In this document: positions 1 to 8,057 of the stretch, one piece after another
How positions within the stretch are numbered: the stretch's first letter is position 1
Layout: each line of letters starts with the position of its first letter
Assembly (NCBI GenBank): GCA_900468535.1
Contig: UBTY01000055.1
Coordinates: 1 to 33,151, forward strand
Direction: 5' to 3'
DNA from: Hyphomicrobiales bacterium
GTDB taxonomy: Bacteria > Pseudomonadota > Alphaproteobacteria > Rhizobiales > Rhizobiaceae
DNA length: 33,151 nt
Program-made: the position numbers and the translations under genes
Notes under the pieces: model-generated
What the model was told of the DNA's origin: nothing
Database searches by the model: none
Seen by the model: only the letters and a program-made list of their open reading frames with translations

Positions 1-868
1 CTTGGCCGCCGCCGCCGCCTTGGCCGCCACCGCCGCCACCTTGGCCACCGCCGCCGCCGCCGGGACCACCAGGACCGCTAGGTCCACCAGGTCCACCAGG
101 GCCGCCCGGTCCACCAGGACCACCAGGACCGCCAGGTCCACCTGGTCCACCTGGATCACCAGGTCCATCATGGCCAGGACCCCTCGGTCCGCCTGGGCCT
201 CTCGGTCCGTCCGGATCATGATGGCCCCATCCGCCGGCATGATCTTTGCCGCCGTGATGCTTGCCACCATGCTTCGGTCCATCGTTATCGCGCGGGTCTT
301 TTGGTCCGCCCCACGGGCCATCCCAAGGACCTTTGTGCCCACCATGATGGCGTTTTCCCCAGCCGTCATGGTCGCGATCGCGGTCCGGGTCATGATTGCC
401 CCAGCCGCCGTCATGCCCCTTGCCATGTCCCTTGCCGTGGTCGCGGTCATGATCACGGTCCGGATCGTGGTTACCCCAGCCACCGTCATGTCCCTTGCCG
501 TGGCCTTTACCATGTCCCTTGCCATGATCGCGGTCATGATCGCGATCACGATCGTGATGGCGCCCATGGTGGCGACCGTGGCCGCGGCCATTGTCATCAT
601 CGTCATCGCCGGGATCAGAAACGCTGCTGCCGCCGGTGCTTGCCGTTTCGGTGCCATTCGACGATCCGTTGCGGCCACCGTTGCGGTCGTGATTGTCGTC
701 GAGGAAGGGATTGTCGAAGATCGTTTGGACCGGGAAGCAAAGGCGCTCCTCAATCGATCCTGGTATTACGTTATTGCAGTTCAGATTGAGCGACTGCGCG
801 CCCGCCAGGCTGGTTCCCGCCAGTAGAAATCCGACACCGACGGAGAGCTTGATTAGAGTTCTGTTCAT
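1..868 (-). CDS. Secreted His/Asp/Gly-rich, collagen-like repeat protein (C-terminus beyond window)
   Basis: This frame is open from an ATG at 868 to the left edge (289 codons, no stop seen). GGGAG lies about 8 nt before the ATG. Residues 1-24 look like a signal peptide (basic start, hydrophobic core, AGA before Gln25). A short ordinary segment with Cys31 and Cys44 follows. From about residue 85 the protein is low complexity: an Asp run, then His-Asp-Arg and GKGH units, with the block GHDGGWGNHDPDRD present twice. Next comes a (Gly-Gly-Pro)n tract of collagen Gly-X-Y type, then Gly5-Gln units running out of the window. I do not recognise a named family. It is presumably exported, and the His/Asp density would suit metal binding or a surface matrix role, which is inference. 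It is divergent from the peptidase gene at 1053. The plus-strand frame over the same DNA is Ala/Thr/Arg-rich and has no protein-like features. Confidence 0.8.
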   Translation of the reverse strand, partial: MNRTLIKLSVGVGFLLAGTSLAGAQSLNLNCNNVIPGSIEERLCFPVQTIFDNPFLDDNHDRNGGRNGSSNGTETASTGGSSVSDPGDDDDDNGRGHGRHHGRHHDRDRDHDRDHGKGHGKGHGKGHDGGWGNHDPDRDHDRDHGKGHGKGHDGGWGNHDPDRDRDHDGWGKRHHGGHKGPWDGPWGGPKDPRDNDGPKHGGKHHGGKDHAGGWGHHDPDGPRGPGGPRGPGHDGPGDPGGPGGPGGPGGPGGPGGPGGPGGPSGPGGPGGGGGGQGGGGGGQGGGGGQ

Positions 869-884
869 ATTGCTCACTCCCATA

Positions 885-901
885 GTTAACGTGACGTCAA
901 C
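885..901. promoter_or_regulatory. Operator-like imperfect 17-bp palindrome
   Basis: GTTAACGTGACGTCAAC reads almost the same on both strands: one mismatched pair plus the central base. It contains the perfect 8-mer TGACGTCA. It sits 17 bp upstream of the start of the collagen-like gene and about 150 bp from the divergent peptidase gene, a natural place for a repressor or activator site. The binding protein is unknown. Confidence 0.35.
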
Positions 902-1052
902 AAGGTAGTGTTATATTAGGGTGGACTAATTTTGAAAGGAGACATAAAAAATAGGGGGCGTACTCAATTCGGCTGCAATTGCATTATTAAGTACTACTGC
1001 GTCATCCAATGGTATGAGCGGAGAATTAATGAAGCAAAACAAGGAGATTTAT

Positions 1053-1640
1053 ATGCGGCGAATTATGGCAATTGTGGGTTTTCTTGTATCTATTCCTGCC
1101 CTTTCTAGTCAAAGTTTCGCTGGATCAGAAATTCCAGCAAGCAGATCTATTGCAGCCCCGATCGGTTTTAGTTCCGCATGTGCCCGTTACGGCTGGGTCT
1201 GCCGTAACAATAGTGGCGGTAAGGTCGGGGACGCCGAAGCTCTTCGTGTACTACAGCAAGTCAATCGATACGTGAACTCCAGGGTCACGCCCACTGAGGA
1301 TCGTGCCACAACGGGACGTTCCGAGTATTGGTCCCTTCCCATCAACAATCGGGGCGATTGTGAAGATTATGCGCTCCTGAAGATGAAGACGCTTATCGAT
1401 GTCGGATTCCCGGCCAACAAGCTGGCCCTCTCGGTCGTGCTTGACCGTCGCGGTGGAAACCATCTCGTTCTGCTCGCCCGGTTGCCCTCCGGGGATTATG
1501 TGCTGGATAATCTGAGCGGCAGCGTAAAACCGTGGCACCGCACGGGATATACCTTCCTCGCCAGTCAGAACTTCAAGAGGAAGGGCAGCTGGCAAGTAAC
1601 GCTGGCAGGCCCACGCGCAAGCCAGTTCATCAAGAGCTGA
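1053..1640 (+). CDS. Periplasmic transglutaminase-like cysteine peptidase (C93/BTLCP family)
   Basis: This 195-residue protein belongs by motif to the bacterial transglutaminase-like cysteine peptidases (Pfam Peptidase_C93, formerly DUF920). Residues 1-23 form a signal peptide ending SFAG. The catalytic triad is visible as Cys103 in RGDCEDYA, His137 in GGNHLVLLAR and Asp152 in YVLDNL. The start at 1053 is chosen because AAGGAG lies 6 nt upstream and the signal peptide begins there; in-frame ATGs at 1014 and 1029 would put charged residues before it. Characterised relatives (LapG) cleave surface adhesins in the periplasm under c-di-GMP control, but many rhizobial homologues stand alone and their substrates are unknown. 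No LapD-like partner is seen. The divergent neighbour is a secreted repeat protein, a conceivable substrate only by position. Confidence 0.9.
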   Translation: MRRIMAIVGFLVSIPALSSQSFAGSEIPASRSIAAPIGFSSACARYGWVCRNNSGGKVGDAEALRVLQQVNRYVNSRVTPTEDRATTGRSEYWSLPINNRGDCEDYALLKMKTLIDVGFPANKLALSVVLDRRGGNHLVLLARLPSGDYVLDNLSGSVKPWHRTGYTFLASQNFKRKGSWQVTLAGPRASQFIKS

Positions 1641-1670
1641 TGCGCTGCGCGTTCTGAAAGACATGAAATC

Positions 1671-1695
1671 GGGCCGCCCTCAGCGGCCCTTTTTT
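1671..1695 (+). terminator. Rho-independent terminator of the C93 peptidase gene
   Basis: A perfect 7-bp stem GGGCCGC/GCGGCCC with a 5-nt loop is followed directly by six T. It lies 30 nt after the peptidase stop. It also lies just past the end of kdpE, but the T-run favours the plus-strand transcript. Confidence 0.85.
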
Positions 1696-1718
1696 CTTTG
1701 GATAGCGTAGCCTGACGC

Positions 1719-2420
1719 CTACGCGGTCGGATCTGCCTCCCTCAGGCGGTAGCCGACGCCCGTTTCCGTCGTGATGTACTGGGGCTGATCGGGCGCTTCC
1801 TCGATCTTCTGGCGCAACTGCCGGACATAGACGCGCAGATACTGCACGTCAGCTGCCGGTCCCCAGATCTGTTTCAGCAGGAACTGGTGTGTCAGCACTT
1901 TGCCGGCGTGCTGGGCGAGCACGCGCAGAATATCGTATTCCTTCGGAGACAGCTTGATCTCCCGCTCGTCCACCTTGACGATGCGCTTGACGAGATCGAT
2001 CGACAGCCCCCCGGTTCGGAAGATCGCCTTTTCTCCCTGCTGCTGCAGACGGTGACGTAGCGCGACGCGGATCCGCGCGCCAAGCTCGTTCATTCCAAAT
2101 GGCTTCGTCACATAATCGTCCGCCCCGGTCTCCAGCGCCTTGACGATCCCGGCCTCGTCGGTCCGGCTCGACAGGATGACGACAGGCGTCGCGATCCCCT
2201 GCTCCCGCCATTCCCGCAGCAGATCGTGGCCAGGCGTGTCGGGCAAACCAAGATCGAGAACGATCAGGTCCGGCGGCGTCTCCTCGGCGGAACGGCGCGC
2301 AGCCGAGGCGTCGGCCGCCTCCTGCACATCATAGCCCTGCGCCGTCAAGCCGACGCGCAACAGCCTGCGGATCGGCGGCTCGTCGTCGACGACGAGAATT
2401 TTCACGGGTGAACCGGTCAT
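1719..2420 (-). CDS. kdpE: KdpE, response regulator of the kdp operon
   Basis: This 233-residue OmpR/PhoB-type response regulator is the partner of KdpD. The receiver domain spans about residues 6-118, with acidic residues Asp12/Asp13, phospho-acceptor Asp56 in VLDLGLP, and the conserved Lys in VTKPFG. The C-terminal winged-helix DNA-binding domain spans about residues 133-230, with SPKEYDIL and the late ETGVGYRL motif. In known Kdp systems the phosphorylated form activates kdpFABC. Its ATG overlaps the kdpD stop (ATGA, 4 bp), so the two are translationally coupled. It is the last gene of the operon. Confidence 0.95.
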   Translation of the reverse strand: MTGSPVKILVVDDEPPIRRLLRVGLTAQGYDVQEAADASAARRSAEETPPDLIVLDLGLPDTPGHDLLREWREQGIATPVVILSSRTDEAGIVKALETGADDYVTKPFGMNELGARIRVALRHRLQQQGEKAIFRTGGLSIDLVKRIVKVDEREIKLSPKEYDILRVLAQHAGKVLTHQFLLKQIWGPAADVQYLRVYVRQLRQKIEEAPDQPQYITTETGVGYRLREADPTA

Positions 2421-5140
2421 TTGAATTCTTCCAGCTTGGGAATGTCATGGGGTCTCGGAAGACGGATCGTAAAGATCGCGCCCTGATGGTCGGTGCGGTT
2501 TCCGGCAACGATCCGGCCCCCCATCGCCTCGATGAAACCGCGGCAGATGGAAAGGCCGAGCCCGGTGCCGGCGCGCACCTGATCGCCCTTTCGAACGCGA
2601 TAGAAGGTATCGAATACGCGATCGAGGTCACCCGGCGGAATTCCGGGCCCCGCATCGCCGACCTGCACGAGCACCTGATCGCCGTTCGCCCATCCCTTGA
2701 TATCGACGGCCGTATTCTCAGGCGCGTACTTCGCAGCGTTATCGAGCAGATTGAACAGGACTTGCTCGAGCAGCACCGGATCGACGCGAACCGCGGGAAG
2801 GTCCTCAGCTATCCTGACGTCGATCGAATGATGCACGAGGATCTTGGCTGCACGCCGAAGGGCGCTGCCAACGATGTCGCCGACATCGTGCAAGGCATAG
2901 TTCGGCTCCATGGCGCCGGACTCGATCCGCGTCATGTCGAGAAGATTGGCGATGAACCGGTTGAGCCGTTCGGACTCGTCGACAACTGTGGACAGGAGAT
3001 CGCGTCTGTCCTCTTCCGGAAGTGACGCGAAATAGTCACGCAGGGTTGTCGACGCACCAAGGACAGCGGCAAGCGGTGTTTTGAGATCATGAGAAATCGA
3101 GGTCAGCAACGCGGAGCGCAGCCGGTCAGCCTCGGCGGCGAGCTTTGCCTGATCGACATCAGCGACCAGCTGAACGCGCTCGATTGCGAGCGCCGCCTGA
3201 TCGGCAAGCGCATCAAGCAGACGCTGTTGCTCCGGCGTTAGCAGAGGACCATCCCGTCGGTCGCTGTCCAGCCCGATCACGCCGACCGCTGTCCGCCCGG
3301 TTCGCAGCGGCACATAGAGGCGCTTGGCGCCCGGCAGCGTGTCCGCGCCGCGTCCGGCCGCATGGTTGTGCTCCCACGCCCAGCGCGCCGCGGCTATATC
3401 TGCGTCATCAAGGGTATCGTCAGGCGGATAGCCGGCCCTGACGGCGATGGTCCCGTCCTCCGGCAACAGCAGCACGACCCGCACCTTCAGCATCGACGCG
3501 ATCTGGAATGCGGTTGCCCAGAGCACGTCGTCGAGCGTCCCGGTGCCGGCAAGCTTCCTGGAAAACAGATAGAGATCTTCCGTCGTTCGGGCGCGTTGCC
3601 GCGCCGCGGATGCCTGCCGCTGGACGGTTGCGGTCAGGTTGCTGGCGATAATTGCCACGCCAAGGAAGAAGAACAAGGCAAGCACGCTGTCCGGATCGCT
3701 GATGGTCAGCGTATATCGCGGCTGCAGGAAGAAGAAGTTGAACGACAGCGCTCCGATCACGCAGGCATAGAGCGCGGGACGCAGGCCGTGAAGCACTGCC
3801 GACGTCAACACCGCCATGAGAAACACGAGCGCCAGGTTGCGGACATCAAGGACCTGATCGAGAACGACGCCGGCACCGAGCGCGACGACGACATAGACCG
3901 TTGCCAGCAGATAGGCACGGATATCGAAGGCAGCGGCCGGCGCGGCCAGTTTCACGCCGCGCTGTGGCGAGGCGGTCAGCTCGTCGCCGGAGATGACATG
4001 AACGCTGATGTGCCCCGCCTTGCGGATCAACAGGCCGGCCGCAGACGGCCGTAGCCAATCGCGCCATGCCGGCTGCCGGGGCGCCCCGATGACGATGTGC
4101 GTGACATTGTTCGATGCCGCGTAGCGCATCAGCTCTTCTGAGATCTCACGCCCCGGAAGCGTGACCGCTTCGCCGCCCAACTGCTCGGCAAGTCGCAGGT
4201 TTGCCGCGATGGCGTCACGCTGCGCTTCGCTGAGGTTGATGGAGCGATTGGTCTCGACGTAGACAGCAGCCCAGGGCGCCCTCAGCCGCGATGCCATTCG
4301 CGCCGCGTATCGCACCAGTGACGCCGAACTCGTGTGGTCGTCAATCGAGACAAGAACGCGCTCGCCAGCAGCCCAGGGACCGGAGATCGCGTGCGCCTGC
4401 ATGTGATTGAGCAGCTGATCGTCCACGCGTTGCGCTGTCTTGCGCAATGCGAGCTCACGAAGGGCCGTCAGATTGCCCGGCGTGAAATAGTTGGTAAGCG
4501 CCCTCTCCGCAGTCTTCGGAACGTAGACCTTCCCGTCGTGCAGCCGCTTGATAAGATCATCAGGCGTCAGGTCGATGATCTCGACGTCATCCGCCATGTC
4601 CACAACCGAATCCGGGACCGTCTCTCGGACCCGGATGCGCGTAATCTGCGAGACGACATCGTTCAGGCTCTCGATGTGCTGCACATTCAGCGTCGAATAG
4701 ACATCAATGCCCCGGTCCAGTAGCTCCTTCACATCGAGATGGCGCTTCGGATGCCGGCTTCCGTCGGCATTGGTGTGCGCAAGCTCGTCGACGAGAACCA
4801 GATCCGGCTTGCGTAAGAGGATCGCATCGAGGTTCATCTCCTCGAGCTTGCGCCCCTTGTAGTCGACGGCCACGCGCGGGATGATCTCGAAGCCATCGAG
4901 GAGTGCCTGGGTTTCGACACGGCCGTGCGTCTCGACGACGCCGACGACGACATCGACGCCGTCGGCAATCTTCGCCCGCCCGGACATCAGCATTTCGTAA
5001 GTCTTGCCGACGCCCGGAGCAGCTCCGAGAAAGATTTTCAGCCGCCCTCTGCCCTCGGCCTGCGCCTTTTCGAGCAACGCTTCCGGCGACGGCCTCAAAT
5101 TCTGGTCACGAACGTCTTCTGGCATCGGTTCTCGGTTCAT
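2417..5140 (-). CDS. kdpD: KdpD, potassium-sensing histidine kinase
   Basis: This 907-residue inner-membrane sensor kinase responds to low K+ or turgor. In order it has the KdpD N-terminal domain with Walker A GAAPGVGKT (39-47) and VLVDELAHTN, a universal-stress-like domain (about 240-360), four close membrane segments (about 395-500), a GAF-like region, the HisKA box SHDLKTPL with phospho-acceptor His684, and an ATPase domain with DAGPGIPP and GTGLGLSI. The length fits the family (about 900). The start is uncertain: ATG 5140 (MNREP) is used; TTG 5167 would add nine residues and ATG 5125 would remove five, and none has a strong Shine-Dalgarno sequence. The gene lies 33 bp after kdpC and overlaps kdpE. 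Confidence 0.95.
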   Translation of the reverse strand: MNREPMPEDVRDQNLRPSPEALLEKAQAEGRGRLKIFLGAAPGVGKTYEMLMSGRAKIADGVDVVVGVVETHGRVETQALLDGFEIIPRVAVDYKGRKLEEMNLDAILLRKPDLVLVDELAHTNADGSRHPKRHLDVKELLDRGIDVYSTLNVQHIESLNDVVSQITRIRVRETVPDSVVDMADDVEIIDLTPDDLIKRLHDGKVYVPKTAERALTNYFTPGNLTALRELALRKTAQRVDDQLLNHMQAHAISGPWAAGERVLVSIDDHTSSASLVRYAARMASRLRAPWAAVYVETNRSINLSEAQRDAIAANLRLAEQLGGEAVTLPGREISEELMRYAASNNVTHIVIGAPRQPAWRDWLRPSAAGLLIRKAGHISVHVISGDELTASPQRGVKLAAPAAAFDIRAYLLATVYVVVALGAGVVLDQVLDVRNLALVFLMAVLTSAVLHGLRPALYACVIGALSFNFFFLQPRYTLTISDPDSVLALFFFLGVAIIASNLTATVQRQASAARQRARTTEDLYLFSRKLAGTGTLDDVLWATAFQIASMLKVRVVLLLPEDGTIAVRAGYPPDDTLDDADIAAARWAWEHNHAAGRGADTLPGAKRLYVPLRTGRTAVGVIGLDSDRRDGPLLTPEQQRLLDALADQAALAIERVQLVADVDQAKLAAEADRLRSALLTSISHDLKTPLAAVLGASTTLRDYFASLPEEDRRDLLSTVVDESERLNRFIANLLDMTRIESGAMEPNYALHDVGDIVGSALRRAAKILVHHSIDVRIAEDLPAVRVDPVLLEQVLFNLLDNAAKYAPENTAVDIKGWANGDQVLVQVGDAGPGIPPGDLDRVFDTFYRVRKGDQVRAGTGLGLSICRGFIEAMGGRIVAGNRTDHQGAIFTIRLPRPHDIPKLEEFK

Positions 5141-5173
5141 CGCGTGGCCCGCAGGGCGTGCGGGCAATCTATC

Positions 5174-5743
5174 TTATCTAACCGTTGCGCTGTCCAGCTT
5201 CTCGTTGAGAGCAAGAACGTTTACAACGGGTTCGCCGAGAACCCCGAGTTCACGGGGCTCCACGGCAGCATCGACCAGCGCCTTCAGCTTGGCCTCATCA
5301 ATACCGCGCGCCTTGGCGACGCGAGGCACCTGAAAATAGGCGGCATCGGGAGAGATATGCGGGTCGAGACCACTGCCCGAGGCGGTGACGAGATCGGCCG
5401 GAACCTCGGCATCGGGGTTTGAGGCCTTGGCCGCATCGTAGTCCGCCTTGACACGATCGAGCAGCTTCTGGCTTGTCGGCCCGAGGTTGGAGCCGGAAGA
5501 GCTGGCGGCATTGTAACCATCGCCTGCAGCAGAAGGCCTGCCGTGGAAATAGCGATCGTTCGTGAAGGACTGCCCGATCAGCGTCGATCCGACGACGGTG
5601 CCGTTCTTCTCGATGAGGCTGCCATTCGCCTGGGCCGGCAGGATCGCCTGGGCAATGCCGGTCATCCCCAACGGATAGAGAAGGCCTGTTATGGCGGTTG
5701 TTGCGACGATCATGACGATTGCGGGACGCAGTTGTTTCAACAT
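5174..5743 (-). CDS. kdpC: KdpC, K+-transporting ATPase subunit C
   Basis: This 189-residue subunit is needed for assembly and nucleotide affinity of the KdpFABC pump. One N-terminal membrane segment (about residues 8-30) is followed by a soluble domain with the family signatures GSTLIGQSF, RYFHGRPS and DPHISPDAA. AAGGAG sits a short distance before the ATG. It begins 11 bp after kdpB, consistent with one transcript. The length is typical (about 190). Confidence 0.96.
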   Translation of the reverse strand: MLKQLRPAIVMIVATTAITGLLYPLGMTGIAQAILPAQANGSLIEKNGTVVGSTLIGQSFTNDRYFHGRPSAAGDGYNAASSSGSNLGPTSQKLLDRVKADYDAAKASNPDAEVPADLVTASGSGLDPHISPDAAYFQVPRVAKARGIDEAKLKALVDAAVEPRELGVLGEPVVNVLALNEKLDSATVR

Positions 5744-5754
5744 GAGCTTTCTCC

Positions 5755-7842
5755 TTAGGCGAGGCCGATTGCGGTGATCAGCATGTCGATCGCCTTGATA
5801 CCAATGAACGGAACGATGATGCCGCCGAGGCCGTAGACCAGCAGGTTACGGGAGAGCAGCGCGCCTGCGCCCACCGGCCGGTAGCGAACGCCCCTCAGCG
5901 ACAGCGGAATGAGGGCAATGATGATCAGCGCGTTGAAGATGATCGCCGACAGGATCGCGCTTTGCGGCGTTGCAAGACCCATGACGTTCAGTTTCGACAA
6001 CTGCGGATAGAAGGTCAGGAACATCGCGGGAATGATCGCGAAGTATTTGGCGACGTCGTTCGCGATGGAGAACGTCGTCAGCGCACCGCGCGTCATCAGG
6101 AGCTGCTTGCCGATCTCGACGATCTCGATGAGTTTCGTCGGGTCGCTGTCGAGGTCGACCATGTTGCCGGCCTCGCGGGCGGCGACCGTACCCGTGTTCA
6201 TCGCAACACCGACATCGGCCTGAGCGAGCGCTGGCGCGTCATTGGTGCCATCGCCGCACATCGCGACCAGCTTGCCTTTCGCCTGCTCCTCGCGGATCAG
6301 CGACAGCTTGTTTTCGGGTGTCGCCTGGGCGAGGAAATCGTCGACACCGGCTTCGGCTGCGATGGCCGCTGCCGTCATCGGATTGTCGCCGGTGATCATC
6401 ACCGTGCGGATGCCCATGCGCCGCAACTCCGCGAAGCGCTCGCGAATGCCGCCCTTGACGATATCCTTGAGCTGGATGACGCCGAGCAGGCGCCCATCGC
6501 GAGCGACGGCCAGAGGCGTTCCGCCGGCTTTCGCGATCTCGTCGGCAATGGCCTGAAGCTCGCGCACGCTCTCGCTGTTGGAGCGCAGCGCAATGACCGC
6601 GTTGCCGGATGCCAGCGTCGCGCCGCCGTCGACATAGGCGAGCACCGCATCGACAGCACCCTTGCGGATCAGGGAACCCTCGAGGTCCACGCCGCTCATG
6701 CGCGTCTGCGCCGTGAAGGGTACGAAGGTCGCCTTCAAGGTACCCATGTCGCGGCCACGCAGGCCGTATTTTTCCTTGGCGAGCACCACGATCGAGCGGC
6801 CTTCCGGTGTCTCGTCGGCAAGCGATGCGAGCTGCGCTGCGTCGGCAAGTTCCTGCTCACTGACGCCGCGTACGGGACGGAAAGCGGTTGCCTGGCGATT
6901 GCCGAGCGTGATCGTGCCGGTCTTGTCGAGAAGCAGCGTGTCGACGTCGCCGGCAGCCTCGACGGCGCGTCCGGACATGGCAAGTACGTTGAACCGCACC
7001 AGCCGATCCATGCCGGCGATACCGATGGCCGACAGCAGCGCGCCGATCGTCGTCGGGATAAGCGTGACGAACAAGGCGACGAGAACGATGATCGGGATCG
7101 AGCCTCCAGCATAGGCGGCAAAGCTCGGAATGGTCGCGGTGGCGAGCACGAAGATCAGTGTCATGCCGGCGAGCAGGATGTTGAGCGCGATTTCGTTCGG
7201 CGTCTTCTGGCGTTCCGCCCCTTCGACGAGCGCGATCATGCGATCCAGAAAGGTCGAGCCTGCGGCAGCCGTGATCCGGACGCGGATCCAGTCGGAAAGA
7301 ACCTGCGTTCCGCCCGTAACGGCCGACCGGTCACCGCCGGATTCGCGAATGACTGGCGCCGATTCTCCGGTGATGGCCGCTTCGTTGACCGAGGCGACAC
7401 CTTCGACGACTTCACCGTCGGAGGGGATGATGTCCCCAGCTTCCACCAATACGAGGTCGCCGACCTTCAGGCTCGTGCCCGGCACCATGCGGTAGGCCGT
7501 GCCGTTACCGGCCGCCAGCAGCTTCGCTTGGGTTTCCGTGCGGGCCTTGCGCAGAGAGTCCGCCTGTGCCTTGCCCCGCCCTTCGGCAACGGCTTCGGCA
7601 AAATTCGCGAAGAGAACGGTGAACCAGAGCCAGAGATTGATCTGGAAGGAAAAGCCGAGATTGCCGCCACCGGTGACGAGATCGCGAATGAAAAGAACAG
7701 TGGTGAGCGCCGAAACAGTGGCGACGACGAACATCACCGGGTTTCTGGCGAGTGCCCGGGGATCGAGCTTCCGGAAGGAAGCGCCGATCGCCGGTACGAG
7801 GATGCGAGAATCGAGGATGCTCGCGGATTTTGCCTGGCCCAT
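5755..7842 (-). CDS. kdpB: KdpB, catalytic P-type ATPase subunit for K+ uptake
   Basis: This 695-residue P-type ATPase energises K+ import in the KdpFABC complex. The visible motifs are TGES (158-161), the phosphorylation site DKTGTIT with Asp306, MITGDNPMT, and the hinge GDGTNDAPALAQADVG. Ser161 of TGES matches the serine whose phosphorylation switches off E. coli KdpB (Ser162), so that control may exist here. The length equals the family norm (about 680-700). A GGAG ribosome binding site precedes ATG 7842. A 51-codon ORF separates it from kdpA. Confidence 0.97.
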   Translation of the reverse strand: MGQAKSASILDSRILVPAIGASFRKLDPRALARNPVMFVVATVSALTTVLFIRDLVTGGGNLGFSFQINLWLWFTVLFANFAEAVAEGRGKAQADSLRKARTETQAKLLAAGNGTAYRMVPGTSLKVGDLVLVEAGDIIPSDGEVVEGVASVNEAAITGESAPVIRESGGDRSAVTGGTQVLSDWIRVRITAAAGSTFLDRMIALVEGAERQKTPNEIALNILLAGMTLIFVLATATIPSFAAYAGGSIPIIVLVALFVTLIPTTIGALLSAIGIAGMDRLVRFNVLAMSGRAVEAAGDVDTLLLDKTGTITLGNRQATAFRPVRGVSEQELADAAQLASLADETPEGRSIVVLAKEKYGLRGRDMGTLKATFVPFTAQTRMSGVDLEGSLIRKGAVDAVLAYVDGGATLASGNAVIALRSNSESVRELQAIADEIAKAGGTPLAVARDGRLLGVIQLKDIVKGGIRERFAELRRMGIRTVMITGDNPMTAAAIAAEAGVDDFLAQATPENKLSLIREEQAKGKLVAMCGDGTNDAPALAQADVGVAMNTGTVAAREAGNMVDLDSDPTKLIEIVEIGKQLLMTRGALTTFSIANDVAKYFAIIPAMFLTFYPQLSKLNVMGLATPQSAILSAIIFNALIIIALIPLSLRGVRYRPVGAGALLSRNLLVYGLGGIIVPFIGIKAIDMLITAIGLA

Positions 7843-7892
7843 AAGAGAACTCCAGCCTTTTAGAAACGAGGATACGAAGACCGCATTGGCGG

Positions 7893-8048
7893 TCAGCCCG
7901 AAATCAGTTTGAACGCGGCCGCTGCTACCAGCAGCGCGGCCAGCATCACGAGAATGACGTTGGTGGCGCGTGTCGTGCCGCCTTCCCCCCGCCCCGACGA
8001 ACCGGGGCGGGTGGGATGTCTATGGCGTTTGAAGTGCCGTACCAGCAT
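7893..8048 (-). CDS. 51-residue membrane microprotein between kdpA and kdpB
   Basis: An ORF of 51 codons starts at ATG 8048, 9 bp after the kdpA stop, with GAGGTG five nt before the ATG. It ends 50 bp before kdpB. The N-terminal half is strongly basic (MLVRHFKRHRHPTR, with several Gly). The C-terminal half is a single hydrophobic helix, about residues 31-48 (VILVMLAALLVAAAAF), ending KLISG. The predicted topology is positive-inside with a short outer tail. I do not recognise a family. Position, ribosome binding site and spacing support translation, and a role in assembly or stability of the Kdp complex is a guess. It could instead be spacer DNA that is open by chance. Confidence 0.55.
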   Translation of the reverse strand: MLVRHFKRHRHPTRPGSSGRGEGGTTRATNVILVMLAALLVAAAAFKLISG

Positions 8049-8057
8049 GGCCGCACC

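Noticed and set aside
1..200. CRISPR-like or satellite array suggested by the short direct repeats
   Set aside because: The repeats are in-frame 3-bp and 18-bp codon-level units (GGP and GGGGGQ) within a coding sequence, with no spacers.
2..826. Long plus-strand open frame rich in Ala, Thr and Arg
   Set aside because: It is the complement of the secreted repeat protein, which has a ribosome binding site, signal peptide and meaningful repeats. The plus frame begins without a start context and has no domain.
5962..7863. Plus-strand frame of more than 600 codons opposite kdpB
   Set aside because: Arg/Asp/Gly-rich shadow of a fully conserved P-type ATPase gene; no motif of its own. The same applies to the long plus frames opposite serA, serC and ftsH.
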